Shown piece by piece: positions 31,298 to 39,606 of a stretch of 39,606 nucleotides of DNA. Numbering within the stretch: position 1 is the first letter of the stretch; every line of letters starts with the position of its first letter. The notes beneath the pieces were generated by a model. That model was not told the DNA's origin and made no database searches. It saw nothing but the letters and a program-made list of their open reading frames with translations. The stretch lies in NCBI GenBank assembly GCA_937864005.1, contig CALMIL010000235.1, positions 1-39,606 of the forward strand, read 5' to 3'. Both the position numbers and the translations under genes were made by a program. This DNA is from an uncultured Burkholderiales bacterium (lineage in GTDB: Bacteria; Pseudomonadota; Gammaproteobacteria; Burkholderiales; Burkholderiaceae_C).

Positions 31298-32604
31298 GGC
31301 GCCTCGCCGGCTGCCGTCGGCAGCGTGAAGTGGATGCTCGCGCCGCGTTGGCCGCTCGCACCCTGGTCGCCGACCCAGATGCGGCCGCCCTGCGCCTCGA
31401 TCAACGAGCGCGAGATCGTCAGACCCATCCCCATGCCGGTGGGCTTGGTCGTGAAATAGGGCTCGAACAGCTTGCCTCGTGCGCCGGCCGCAATCCCCGG
31501 ACCGGTATCGCTGATGCAGACCTCGACCAGACCATCGCCGGCCTCCTTCGCGTCGATCGTGACGCACGACGGCAGCGTCGCGGGCGCCAGGCTGATCGCG
31601 TCGATCGCGTTCATCAGCAGATTGAGGAGCACCTGCTGCACCTGCACGCGATCGCAGCGCACGCTGAGTGCCCCGGCTGTCCCAACCTTGTTGACGACCT
31701 CGATGCTGCGCGACGTAGCCCTCGACTGCACGATCGCGACGACCTCGTCGACGAGGAGAGCAAGCTCGAGCGTCTGCGGCTCGATGTTGCGATAGCGCAG
31801 CAATCTGCGCAGGCTGTCGATGACGCCGCCGGCGCGCGCGTCGTCGTGCTTGATATCGACGACGATCGCGCGCAGCTCGGCGAGATCGGGCGCCGCCGCC
31901 TGCAACAGCAGCTCGGCGGCTTCGGCGTTGCGCAGAATGGCGCCCAGCGGCTGGTTCAACTCGTGCGCCAGCGCCGTCGTCAGTTCGCCCATCGCGGCGA
32001 CGCGGTTCAGGTGGGCGAGCTGGCACAGGCGCACCTGCGCCAGCGCATGCGCTTCCTTGCGCGCCAGCGCGGTCGCAAAGATCTGGGCAACCAGTTGCAG
32101 CCGCTTGATGATGGCGTCGGTCCAGGCGCGCGGCTCTCGCATGGTATTGAACGTCAGCAGGCCCAATGGCGCCCCGCCGCCGACGCGCAGCGGCAGGCCG
32201 ACGTTAGACCTCACCCGGTAGCGCTGCAGCGTGGCCTTGTCGCAGGCCGCCTCGGGCGGCAGATCGTCGAGCGACGCGTGGGCGTACATCCTGCCGGCGA
32301 GCACATGCTCGTAGGTCCAGGGGAAGGCGGCGCGGGCCTCGGCTTGGGTCGGCGCGGGCGGAGCGGCGAGCGGCCGGTGCATGTGGGTGACCTTGAGCCG
32401 GGCCGACGGATCGTCAGTCCATTGCCACAGCAGCGAGGCGTCGAGTCCGAGGCATTCGCAGACCTGGCGCTGGGCCTCCTCGATCTCGCTGTCGACCCGG
32501 TCGGGTTCGACGTTGACGAAGCGCGTCGACAACTCCATCAACAGGGACTCGAATCGGTCGCGCTCGTCGACCTCGGATGGTATGGGATCGCGGCTCGGGC
32601 TCAT
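31294..32604 (-). CDS. GAF-domain sensor histidine kinase
   Basis: A 436-residue soluble sensor kinase. A GAF-like domain covers about residues 20-185 (SNVGLPLRVGGGAPLGLLTF). The dimerisation/H-box helix has phospho-acceptor H214 (TTALAHELNQPLGAI), in the FixL-like subgroup. The ATPase domain has N332 (LLMNAIDAI), DTGPGIA and GMGMGLTISRSLIEAQGG. No membrane segment is seen, so it probably senses a cytoplasmic ligand or redox state. The ATG at 32604 is used; the frame stays open far upstream, but that part is antisense to the porin and decarboxylase genes. The pair partner is the overlapping FixJ-type regulator. Confidence 0.93.
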   Translation of the reverse strand: MSPSRDPIPSEVDERDRFESLLMELSTRFVNVEPDRVDSEIEEAQRQVCECLGLDASLLWQWTDDPSARLKVTHMHRPLAAPPAPTQAEARAAFPWTYEHVLAGRMYAHASLDDLPPEAACDKATLQRYRVRSNVGLPLRVGGGAPLGLLTFNTMREPRAWTDAIIKRLQLVAQIFATALARKEAHALAQVRLCQLAHLNRVAAMGELTTALAHELNQPLGAILRNAEAAELLLQAAAPDLAELRAIVVDIKHDDARAGGVIDSLRRLLRYRNIEPQTLELALLVDEVVAIVQSRATSRSIEVVNKVGTAGALSVRCDRVQVQQVLLNLLMNAIDAISLAPATLPSCVTIDAKEAGDGLVEVCISDTGPGIAAGARGKLFEPYFTTKPTGMGMGLTISRSLIEAQGGRIWVGDQGASGQRGASIHFTLPTAAGEAP

Positions 32605-32707
32605 GGCGCAGGAAGTGGGTGGGGTCGTCGGGGCCCGGCGTCTGGCGCGCGGCCGAAGGCATCGCCGATGCCGTCGAGCCCGTCGCTGCCTCGCGTCGAT
32701 CCATGCG

Positions 32708-32755
32708 ACCTTCCCGAAAGGGAAGTAGACGACCCACCGTGTTCTTGCATAGTCT
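32708..32755 (+). promoter_or_regulatory. Operator-promoter module copy 2, facing the porin/decarboxylase/PotE series
   Basis: CTTCCC-GAAA-GGGAAG (32710-32725) with flanks ACC and TAGAC makes 23 bp (32708-32730), identical to copy 1 except one central base. TAGTCT (32750-32755) follows after 19 bp, as in copy 1. A start near 32762 leaves a ~41-nt leader before the porin ATG. The mirror-image position toward the kinase gene has no such -10, so the module points to the porin. Confidence 0.65.
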
Positions 32756-32802
32756 AGCGGCAGCGGCGTAACGGCGTGTCGAGGCAGACGCGGGAGACGA
32801 GA

Positions 32803-34176
32803 ATGAAGGTGCGCATCGCAGCGGCGGCAATCGCGGCCGGCATGGCGGCAGGCGGCGTGCAGGCCCAGTCGAACGAAGAGCTCAAGGCCAGGCTTGATCA
32901 GGCGCTGAAGACGATCGAGGATCTGCAGGGCCGGGTCAAGGCGCTCGAGGATCAGAAGACGGCGCCGGCGGCCGCCGCGGCCGCAACGCCCGGCGCCGCC
33001 GCCTCCGCGCCGGCGCCGGCGACCTGGGGCGCTCCGGTGGTGTCGGTCGGCACCCGCGCCGAGGATGCGAGCACGCCCGACGCCGAGAAGGCGCGCGTCG
33101 AGGTCTACGGGCAGGTCATGCTCGATACGATCTACGACTTCAAGCGCATGAATCCGGACTTCGCGGCGACGCTGCGGCCGTCGCAGATCCCGGTGGTCTG
33201 CCCCGGGTCGGCCGGCTGCGGGAAGGACGGCGACTGGATCTTCAGCGCGCGCCAGTCGAGCCTCGGTCTGCGCAGCTTCATCCCGACCTCGTTCGGTCTC
33301 GTGAAGACCGACCTCAGCTTCGACCTGTTCGGCAGCGACGGCAGCACCTCGATCCACTGGCTGAGCATCTGGGCCGAGCTCGGCAAGTTCGGCGTCGGTC
33401 AGACGTACTCCAACTTCATGGATATCGACGTCTTCCCGAACACGATCGACTACTGGGGGCCGAGCGGCATGGTGTTCGTGCGCAACCCGCAGTTGCGCTT
33501 CACGCCGTGGTCCGACGACAAGAGCTCGATCGCGTTCGCGCTCGAGGCGCCGAACTCGGCGCTCGACACCGGCAAGATCAGCGAGATCTCGCCCGATTTC
33601 GGCGCCGGCTTCACGGGCTGGAACCGGCTGCCCGATCTGACCGCATCGTGGCGCACGAACGGCGACTGGGGCCACTTCAAGGCGTCGGGAATCCTGCGCC
33701 AGGTCGGCTACCAGAACACGCTGACGCCGGACAACAACCCATCGGGCCACGAAACCGGCTATGGCATCAACCTGACCGGCAGCCTGAACGTATTCGGCAA
33801 GGACCGGATCAACGCCGGTTTCGTCTGGGGCAAGGCGATCGCGAGCTACATGAACGACGGCGGCGTCGACCTCGCGCCGGGGCAGGGGCTGCGTGCCGAG
33901 ACGGTGCAGACGATCGGCTGGCTCGCCTACTACAACCACGTCTGGGCGCCAAACTGGAGCAGCGCGATCGGCTACTCGCAGCACCAGCAGGACAACACTT
34001 CCGGCCAGACGGCGACGGCGTTCCGCCGCGGCAGCTACGCCAACGTGAATCTGCTCTACACGCCGTGGAAGAACGTGCTCACCGGCCTCGAATTCGTCTG
34101 GGGCGAGTTGGAACAGAAGGACGGCCAGTCGGCGACCGACTACCGGCTGCAGTTCTCGACCAAGGTGACGTTCTGA
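32803..34176 (+). CDS. DcaP-like trimeric outer-membrane porin
   Basis: A 457-residue exported protein with a signal peptide (cleavage after VQA, A21|Q22). A short coiled coil follows (about 23-52, NEELKARLDQALKTIEDLQG), then an Ala/Pro linker and a ~370-residue beta-barrel ending ...FSTKVTF with terminal phenylalanine. A coiled coil plus barrel is the layout of DcaP-family channels, which take up dicarboxylates and similar anions. The ATG at 32803 has GGGAG about 8 nt upstream; a longer frame from 32776 would spoil the signal peptide. It lies 45 bp before the first decarboxylase gene and downstream of operator copy 2. Confidence 0.88.
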   Translation: MKVRIAAAAIAAGMAAGGVQAQSNEELKARLDQALKTIEDLQGRVKALEDQKTAPAAAAAATPGAAASAPAPATWGAPVVSVGTRAEDASTPDAEKARVEVYGQVMLDTIYDFKRMNPDFAATLRPSQIPVVCPGSAGCGKDGDWIFSARQSSLGLRSFIPTSFGLVKTDLSFDLFGSDGSTSIHWLSIWAELGKFGVGQTYSNFMDIDVFPNTIDYWGPSGMVFVRNPQLRFTPWSDDKSSIAFALEAPNSALDTGKISEISPDFGAGFTGWNRLPDLTASWRTNGDWGHFKASGILRQVGYQNTLTPDNNPSGHETGYGINLTGSLNVFGKDRINAGFVWGKAIASYMNDGGVDLAPGQGLRAETVQTIGWLAYYNHVWAPNWSSAIGYSQHQQDNTSGQTATAFRRGSYANVNLLYTPWKNVLTGLEFVWGELEQKDGQSATDYRLQFSTKVTF

Positions 34177-34221
34177 GCTCGCCGCCGGTTTGACCGCCCC
34201 ATCCCGCAAACGGAGACGCAG

Positions 34222-36486
34222 ATGAGTCTGAAGGCACACTTCCCGATCCTGATCGCGCACCCCGAGGTGGGCAGGCAAAGCGTTGCGGGCGTGCGGCTGC
34301 GGCAGATCGAGCAGGCGCTGCAGGCCGAAGGGTGGCGAACGCTGATGGTCGACAACGGCGCCGACGCCGGTATCGTCGCCGGCGCCCATCGCGGCCTCGC
34401 GGCGATCGTCTTCGAGGCCGAGGCGATCCGCAAGGACAGCGGCGCCGGCCAGCGGCTGATCGACCTGATGAACAGGGTGCACGAGCGCGCGCCGGGGCTC
34501 CCGGTGATCGCGCTCGGCGAGACGGTGACGCTCGAAGGCACGTCGCCAAAGGCGGTGGCGGCGCTGCGCAACCTGCGCGGTATCCTGTATCTCTACGAGG
34601 ACACGGCATCGTTCCTCGCGCGTCAGATCATGCGCGCCGCCGAGGACTATCTGGCTGATCTGCTGCCGCCGTTCTTCAAGGCGCTGGTGCAGCACGCCGA
34701 ACGCTCGGCGTACTCTTGGCACACACCGGGGCACGCCGGCGGCGTCGGCTTCCTGAAGTCGCCCGCCGGCTATGCGCTGCACCAGTTCTTCGGCGAGAAC
34801 ACCTTGCGATCGGACCTGTCGGTCTCGGTGCCGGAACTCGGCTCGCTGCTCGACCACACCGGGCCGGTGAAGGAAGCCGAAGCCTATGCGGCGAAGGTCT
34901 TCGGCGCCGACCACACCTACTTCGTCACGAACGGCACGTCGACCGCGAACAAGATCGTCTGGCACTCGATGGCCGGGCGCGGCGACCTCGTGATCGTCGA
35001 CCGCAACTGCCACAAGAGCCTGCTGCACTCGCTGATCATGACCGGCGCGACGCCGATCTACTTCATGCCGTCGCGCAATGACTACGGCATCATCGGCCCG
35101 ATCGCGCTCGAGCAGTTCTCGCCGCAGGCGATCAAGAAGAAGATCGAGGCCAGCCCGCTCGCGCGCAAGCACAAGGGCAACGTGCGCATCGCGGTGGTGA
35201 CCAACTCCACCTACGACGGCCTTTGCTACAACGCCGAGAAGATCAAGGACGTCGCCGCGAACCAGGTCGACGCGCTGCACTTCGACGAGGCCTGGTACGC
35301 CTACGCCGCGTTCCACGAGTTCTACGCCGGCCGGCACGCGATGGGCGTGCCGCGCGGCCACCCGCGCGCCGACCATACGCTCGTCTTCGCGACGCACTCG
35401 ACGCACAAGCTGCTGGCGGCGTTTTCGCAGGCGTCGATGATCCACATCCAGGAGTCACAGACGCGCAAGATCGACACGACGCGCTTCAACGACGCCTTCA
35501 TGATGCACGGCTCGACGTCGCCACACTACGGCATCATGGCTTCGCTCGACGTCTCGTCCGCGATGATGGAAGGATCGAGCGGGCGCGCGATCGTGCAGGA
35601 GACGCACGACGAGGCGATGCACTTCCGCCGCGCGCTGGCCGCGCTCGGCGCCGGTTTCAAGAAGCACGACTGGTGGTTCCAGGTCTGGCAGCCCGACGGG
35701 CTCGATCTGTCCAAGGCGCCAGCCACCGCCGACTGGGTGCTCGACCCGAAGGCCGACTGGCACGGCTTCGGCAAGCTCGCCGACGACTACGTGATGCTCG
35801 ACCCGATCAAGGTCACGCTGCTTACGCCGGGTCTCGGCAAGGGCGGCAAGCTTGGCAAGAGCGGCATCCCGGCGGCGGTCGTCAGCAAGTATTTGTGGCA
35901 GCGCGGGCTCGTCGTCGAGAAGACCGGCCTGTACAGCTTCCTGATCCTGTTCTCGCTCGGCATCACGCGCGGCAAGTGGAGCTCGATGGTCGACGCGCTG
36001 GTCGACTTCAAGACGGACTACGACCGCAACGCGCCGCTGAACGACACGCTGCCCACGATCGCCGACGCTGGAAAGCACGCCTACGCCGGCTGGGGTCTGC
36101 GCGACCTGTGCGATGCGCTGCACGCCTTCTACCGCGACAACGACACTGCGGTCGCGATGAACGCGATGTACACCGAGCTGCCGGAGCCGGCGATGACGCC
36201 GTCCGAGGCCTACGACCGCATGGTGCACGGCCGCGTCGAGCCGGTGGCGATCGACAAGCTCAGGGGCCGCGTCACCGCGGTGATGCTGGTGCCCTACCCA
36301 CCCGGCATCCCGCTCATCATGCCCGGCGAACGCTTCACGACTGGCTCGATCGTCGACTACCTGAAGTTCGCGCGCGACTCCGATGACCGCTTCCCGGGCT
36401 TCGAGGCCGACATCCACGGCCCGCGCTTCGACATCGACAAGAAAGGCCACAAGACGTGGCTGGTGGACTGCGTGAAGGAGGGCTGA
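34222..36486 (+). CDS. Inducible arginine/lysine-type basic amino-acid decarboxylase (AdiA-like)
   Basis: A 754-residue PLP enzyme of the Orn/Lys/Arg decarboxylase family, the same length as E. coli AdiA (755). An N-terminal wing domain (about 1-130) precedes the PLP core, with WHTPGHAGG and the Schiff-base lysine K396 in THSTHKLLAAFSQAS. The later regions WHGFGKLADDYVMLDPIKV and PYPPGIPLIMPGERF follow AdiA more closely than the ornithine enzymes. It consumes a proton per turnover, giving agmatine or cadaverine. Substrate choice between arginine and lysine is not settled. GGAG precedes the ATG. The ornithine decarboxylase gene starts 4 bp after its stop. Confidence 0.9.
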   Translation: MSLKAHFPILIAHPEVGRQSVAGVRLRQIEQALQAEGWRTLMVDNGADAGIVAGAHRGLAAIVFEAEAIRKDSGAGQRLIDLMNRVHERAPGLPVIALGETVTLEGTSPKAVAALRNLRGILYLYEDTASFLARQIMRAAEDYLADLLPPFFKALVQHAERSAYSWHTPGHAGGVGFLKSPAGYALHQFFGENTLRSDLSVSVPELGSLLDHTGPVKEAEAYAAKVFGADHTYFVTNGTSTANKIVWHSMAGRGDLVIVDRNCHKSLLHSLIMTGATPIYFMPSRNDYGIIGPIALEQFSPQAIKKKIEASPLARKHKGNVRIAVVTNSTYDGLCYNAEKIKDVAANQVDALHFDEAWYAYAAFHEFYAGRHAMGVPRGHPRADHTLVFATHSTHKLLAAFSQASMIHIQESQTRKIDTTRFNDAFMMHGSTSPHYGIMASLDVSSAMMEGSSGRAIVQETHDEAMHFRRALAALGAGFKKHDWWFQVWQPDGLDLSKAPATADWVLDPKADWHGFGKLADDYVMLDPIKVTLLTPGLGKGGKLGKSGIPAAVVSKYLWQRGLVVEKTGLYSFLILFSLGITRGKWSSMVDALVDFKTDYDRNAPLNDTLPTIADAGKHAYAGWGLRDLCDALHAFYRDNDTAVAMNAMYTELPEPAMTPSEAYDRMVHGRVEPVAIDKLRGRVTAVMLVPYPPGIPLIMPGERFTTGSIVDYLKFARDSDDRFPGFEADIHGPRFDIDKKGHKTWLVDCVKEG

Positions 36487-36490
36487 AGCC

Positions 36491-38869
36491 GTGAACCGGT
36501 ATTCGAACTATTCGCTCGCGCCGCAGGCGGTGCCGATTCCGTTCCACAAGCTGCTGAAGGTGGTGGCGATCGTCGACCCGGCGGATCCGGCAACGAAGGA
36601 TCTGCTGGCGCAGATCGCCGCCGAAGGCTACGAGATCGAAGTCAGCGCGCAGGCGCAACGCGACCTCGGCGAGGACGCCTCGGTCGGCGCCTACATCGTG
36701 CTCACCGACGGATCGCACCTCGAGTCGGCGAAGGCGCTGGTGCGCGGCGTGCGCGCACTCGGCTTTCGCACGCCGCTGTGGGCGCTCGCCGACAGCCACC
36801 GCATCAGCGACCTGCCGGTGGTCGGCGGCCTGGGCGAGGTCGAGGGCTACATCTATCTCGGCCAGCAATCGCCGACCTTCTACGCCAAGCAGGTCATCGC
36901 CAGCCTCATGCGCTACGGCATGAGCCTGCTGCCGCCGTTCTTCGGCAAGCTGATGGCCTACGACGGCAAGGCGACGATCGCCTTCGACTGCCCCGGCCAC
37001 CAGGGCGGGCAGTTCTACAAGAAGTCGCCGCCCGGGCAGTTGTTCTTCAAGCACTTCGGCGAGGCGATCTTTCGCAACGACCTGTGCAACGCCGACGTCG
37101 AACTCGGCGACCTGCTGATCCATGAGGGCGCGGCCGAGCAGGCGCAGGCGCATGCGGCCGAGGTCTTCGGCGCCGACCGCACCTACTTCGTGCTCAACGG
37201 CACCAGCACCTCGAACAAGATCGTCACCGGCGCGCTGCTGCGGCGCGGCGACCTCGTGCTGTTCGACCGCAACAACCACAAGTCGCTGCACCAGGGCGCG
37301 CTGGTGCAGGCGGGCGCGGTGCCAATCTTCCTGCCGACCGCGCGCAACGCCTTCGGCATGATCGGCCCGGTCGACTTCGACACCTGGGACGAGGCCGCGC
37401 TGCGCGAGCAGATCCGCCAGCACGGCCAAGTCGAGGACAAGTCGCGCGCCGATGCACCAAGGCCGTTTCGCCTGGCCTGCATCCAGCTGTGCACCTACGA
37501 CGGCACGGTCTACAACGTGCGCAAGGTACTCGAGAGGATCGGCCACCTGTGCGACTACGTGCTGTGGGACGAAGCCTGGATCGGCTACAACGCCTTTCAT
37601 CCGCTGTTCGAAGGCCACAGCCCGATGCGCCTCGAACCGGCGGCGCTGACGGCCGAGATGCCCGGCCTTTTTTCGACGCAGTCGGTGCACAAGCAGGGCG
37701 CCGGCTTCTCGCAGGCGAGCCAGATCCACAAGCGCGACGAGCACCTGCGCGGGCAGAAGCGCTTCGTCGACCATGCGCGCTTCAACGAATCGTTCCTGCA
37801 GCACGTCTCGACCTCGCCGTTCTACCCGCTGTTCGCGTCGCTCGACGTCAACGCCAAGGTGCACGAAGGCAAGGCCGGCGAGATGCTGTGGGACCGCTGC
37901 ATCGAGCTGACGATCGAGGCGCGCAAGAAGCTGCGCGAGTTCGGCGCGCACTACGCGCGCAGCGGCCGCGGCCCCGAGGAGCAGTGGTTCTTCGACCCCT
38001 TCGTGCCGGACCGCGTCAGCGTGCGCAAGTCCGCCCACGGCGCCGATGCGATCGACGTGCCGTGGGAGAGCCTGCCGACCGACCTGCTCAAGCGCGAGCA
38101 GCAATGCTGGAACTTCGAGCCCGGCGCCGCCTGGCACGGCTATGCCGGCATGGCGCCCGGCTACGCGATGGTCGACCCGAACAAGCTGATGCTGCTGACG
38201 CCCGGCATCGACCGCAAGACCGGCAACTACGCCGACTTCGGCGTGCCGGCCACGGTGGTCGCGAACTTCCTGCGCGAGCAGCGCATCGTGCCCGAGAAGT
38301 GCGATCTGAACAGCATCCTCTTTCTGATGACGCCGGCCGAGGACGAAAGCAAGCTCAACACGCTGATCGCCAAGCTGGTGATGTTCAAGACCGCGTGGGA
38401 CGCCGACGCGCCGCTTTCGCAGGTGCTACCGTCGCTCTATGCAGCCAACAGCGGGCGCTACGGCGGCGCGACGATCCGCGGCGTGTGCCGCGAGATGCAC
38501 GAGTTCTACCGCAGCCGCGACATCAAGGGCCTGCAGCGCAAGTGCTTCCGCGCCGAGAGCTTCCCGGAACTGGCGATGCTGCCGCAGGACGCCTACCGCA
38601 AGCTGGTGGGAAACGAGGTCGAGTACCTGCCGCTGGATCAGTGCAAGGGCCGCGTCGCGGCGACGCTGGCGCTGATCTACCCGCCCGGCATCGGTGTCGT
38701 CGTTCCCGGCGAGCGCTGGGACGACCGTGCGCAGCCGATGCTCGACTACCTGCACGCCTTCGAGGAATCGTTCAACCGCTTCCCCGGCTTCAACTACGAG
38801 GTGCAGGGCGTGTTCCAGGAGCGGATCGACGGCCGCATCGTCTTCCACACCTACGTCGTCCGAGACTAA
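36491..38869 (+). CDS. speF: Ornithine decarboxylase (SpeF/SpeC type)
   Basis: A 792-residue PLP decarboxylase, somewhat longer than the E. coli enzymes. The Schiff-base lysine is K401 in the ornithine-specific context QSVHKQGAGFSQASQIHK, and STSPFYPLFASLDVNAK also matches SpeF/SpeC closely. CPGHQGGQFYKKSP precedes the core. It would make putrescine from ornithine and use up a proton. The start is GTG at 36491 with AAGGAGG about 10 nt upstream. The potE gene follows 12 bp later, the same order as E. coli speF-potE, which supports the inducible role. I see no counterpart of the E. coli SpeFL leader, since the gene directly abuts another decarboxylase. Confidence 0.92.
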   Translation: MNRYSNYSLAPQAVPIPFHKLLKVVAIVDPADPATKDLLAQIAAEGYEIEVSAQAQRDLGEDASVGAYIVLTDGSHLESAKALVRGVRALGFRTPLWALADSHRISDLPVVGGLGEVEGYIYLGQQSPTFYAKQVIASLMRYGMSLLPPFFGKLMAYDGKATIAFDCPGHQGGQFYKKSPPGQLFFKHFGEAIFRNDLCNADVELGDLLIHEGAAEQAQAHAAEVFGADRTYFVLNGTSTSNKIVTGALLRRGDLVLFDRNNHKSLHQGALVQAGAVPIFLPTARNAFGMIGPVDFDTWDEAALREQIRQHGQVEDKSRADAPRPFRLACIQLCTYDGTVYNVRKVLERIGHLCDYVLWDEAWIGYNAFHPLFEGHSPMRLEPAALTAEMPGLFSTQSVHKQGAGFSQASQIHKRDEHLRGQKRFVDHARFNESFLQHVSTSPFYPLFASLDVNAKVHEGKAGEMLWDRCIELTIEARKKLREFGAHYARSGRGPEEQWFFDPFVPDRVSVRKSAHGADAIDVPWESLPTDLLKREQQCWNFEPGAAWHGYAGMAPGYAMVDPNKLMLLTPGIDRKTGNYADFGVPATVVANFLREQRIVPEKCDLNSILFLMTPAEDESKLNTLIAKLVMFKTAWDADAPLSQVLPSLYAANSGRYGGATIRGVCREMHEFYRSRDIKGLQRKCFRAESFPELAMLPQDAYRKLVGNEVEYLPLDQCKGRVAATLALIYPPGIGVVVPGERWDDRAQPMLDYLHAFEESFNRFPGFNYEVQGVFQERIDGRIVFHTYVVRD

Positions 38870-38881
38870 GGAGACAAGGCC

Positions 38882-39606
38882 ATGGCCGCACCGCAGAAGA
38901 AGATGAACGTCGTGCAACTGACGTTCATCGTGATGGTCAACATGATGGGCTCGGGCATCATCATGCTGCCGTCGAACATGGCCAAGGTCGGCGCGATCTC
39001 GCTGACCTCGTGGCTCGTCACCGCGCTCGGTTCGCTCGCCATCGCCTGGGGCTTCGCGCAGGCCGGCCTCTTCAACCAGCGCGCCGGGGGGCTGGCCGCC
39101 TATGCCGAGGACGCCTACGGCAAGGACGGCTACTTCCAGGTCTTCTTTCTCTACTTCATCTCGCTCGCCATCGCCAACGTCGCGGTCGCGATCTCGGCGC
39201 TCGGCTACCTGTCGAGCTTCTTCCCGGCACTCACCTCGACGCCGATCGCAACCACGCTCGGCGTCATCGCGCTCTTGTGGATCACGACCGTCGCCAACTT
39301 CGGGGGCCCCAGTGTGACCGGCAAGATCGGCTCGGTCACGGTCTGGGGCGTGATCCTGCCGGTCGGCTTCATGGCGCTGGGCGGCTGGATCTGGTTCAGC
39401 GGCGAGACCTTCGCCGCGGCGTGGAACCCGAAGGGCATCAGCCTCGCCGAAGGCATGGGCTCGTCGATCGCTCTCACGCTCTGGGCCTTCCTCGGTCTGG
39501 AGTCGGCGTCGCAGAATGCGTCGGCGGTCGAGAACCCGAAGCGCGACGTGCCACTCGCCTGCATGTTCGGCACGCTCGGCGCGGCGGCAATCTACATCCT
39601 GTCGAC
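38882..39606 (+). CDS. potE: Putrescine/ornithine antiporter, 3'-truncated by window end
   Basis: The first 241 residues of an APC-family transporter; the frame is open to the last base. MNVVQLTFIVMVNMMGSGII matches the PotE start, and GSSIALTLWAFLGLESA and VENPKRDVPLA match further on. PotE swaps external ornithine for internal putrescine, completing a proton-consuming cycle with the decarboxylase. Strong AAGGAG lies 8 nt before the ATG at 38882. An arginine/agmatine exchanger for the first decarboxylase, if present, would be beyond the window. Confidence 0.95.
   Translation, partial: MAAPQKKMNVVQLTFIVMVNMMGSGIIMLPSNMAKVGAISLTSWLVTALGSLAIAWGFAQAGLFNQRAGGLAAYAEDAYGKDGYFQVFFLYFISLAIANVAVAISALGYLSSFFPALTSTPIATTLGVIALLWITTVANFGGPSVTGKIGSVTVWGVILPVGFMALGGWIWFSGETFAAAWNPKGISLAEGMGSSIALTLWAFLGLESASQNASAVENPKRDVPLACMFGTLGAAAIYILS

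Noticed and set aside
31294..35445. A 1383-codon open frame on the minus strand running through the kinase, the porin and half of a decarboxylase
   Set aside because: Only the first part read from 32604 is the kinase. Upstream it is antisense to well-supported genes, is rich in Arg/Ala/Val with no recognisable domain, and is a known artefact of high-GC codon bias.
1..39606. CRISPR arrays, insertion sequences, phage or integrative elements
   Set aside because: No short spaced repeats, transposase or integrase motifs were seen, and no att-like duplication was noticed next to the tRNA-Ser gene.

Overview
The window is about 39.6 kb of very GC-rich, densely coding DNA with strong third-position GC bias and few gaps. 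There are no insertion sequences, integrases, phage genes or CRISPR arrays. Gene content (HpaG1-G2-E-D-F-H-I homoprotocatechuate cluster, FahA cassette with a DUF2783 protein, TAXI-type TRAP transporter, DcaP-like porin, SpeF/PotE-type genes) points to a metabolically versatile Betaproteobacterium, most likely Burkholderiales. That assignment rests on recognised protein families, not on a marker gene.

Layout. (1) 1-2953: the end of a GGDEF-EAL phosphodiesterase followed by a GGDEF diguanylate cyclase. (2) 2999-4686: on the minus strand, a small secreted repeat protein with a good terminator, a tRNA-Ser(UGA) and apaH; a CorC/HlyC-type membrane protein diverges from apaH. (3) 6243-11425: an MBL-fold protein, an FAD monooxygenase, a DUF2783 protein and fumarylacetoacetase form an aromatic-catabolism cassette, followed by an outer-membrane barrel. 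(4) 11451-13234: selD, a small conserved-looking gene and a DUF4345 membrane protein, all minus. (5) 13480-16415: TAXI solute-binding protein plus fused TRAP permease. (6) 16534-23747: a GNAT enzyme, then the complete lower homoprotocatechuate (meta-cleavage) pathway hpaG1-G2-E-D-F-H-I on the minus strand, with hpaR diverging. The hpaR/hpaG1 gap holds two overlapping divergent promoters and two palindromic operators. (7) 23788-30602: minus-strand series response regulator, DUF3302, HlyD, outer-membrane factor, PPK2, SulP and GNAT. (8) 30650-32604: a GAF histidine kinase and a FixJ/NarL-type response regulator. (9) 32803-39606: DcaP-like porin, arginine/lysine-type decarboxylase, ornithine decarboxylase and PotE (cut by the window end).

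How the parts work together. The hpa genes would convert homoprotocatechuate to pyruvate and succinate semialdehyde; the 4-hydroxyphenylacetate hydroxylase (hpaBC) is not in the window. The FahA cassette serves a separate fumarylacetoacetate-type route whose ring-cleavage dioxygenase is also absent.

The most unusual observation is in regions 7-9. A 23-bp element (CTTCCC-N4-GGGAAG plus flanks, one mismatch between copies) occurs twice. Each copy sits the same distance, 19 bp, upstream of a TAGYCT -10-like box. One copy faces the gene series of region 7 and lies partly inside the last codons of the FixJ-type regulator gene. The other faces the porin-decarboxylase-PotE series. This suggests that the two-component system between them controls both flanks as one regulon, perhaps for acid or envelope stress. 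That function is inference. No stretch longer than about 250 bases lacks a gene or RNA.
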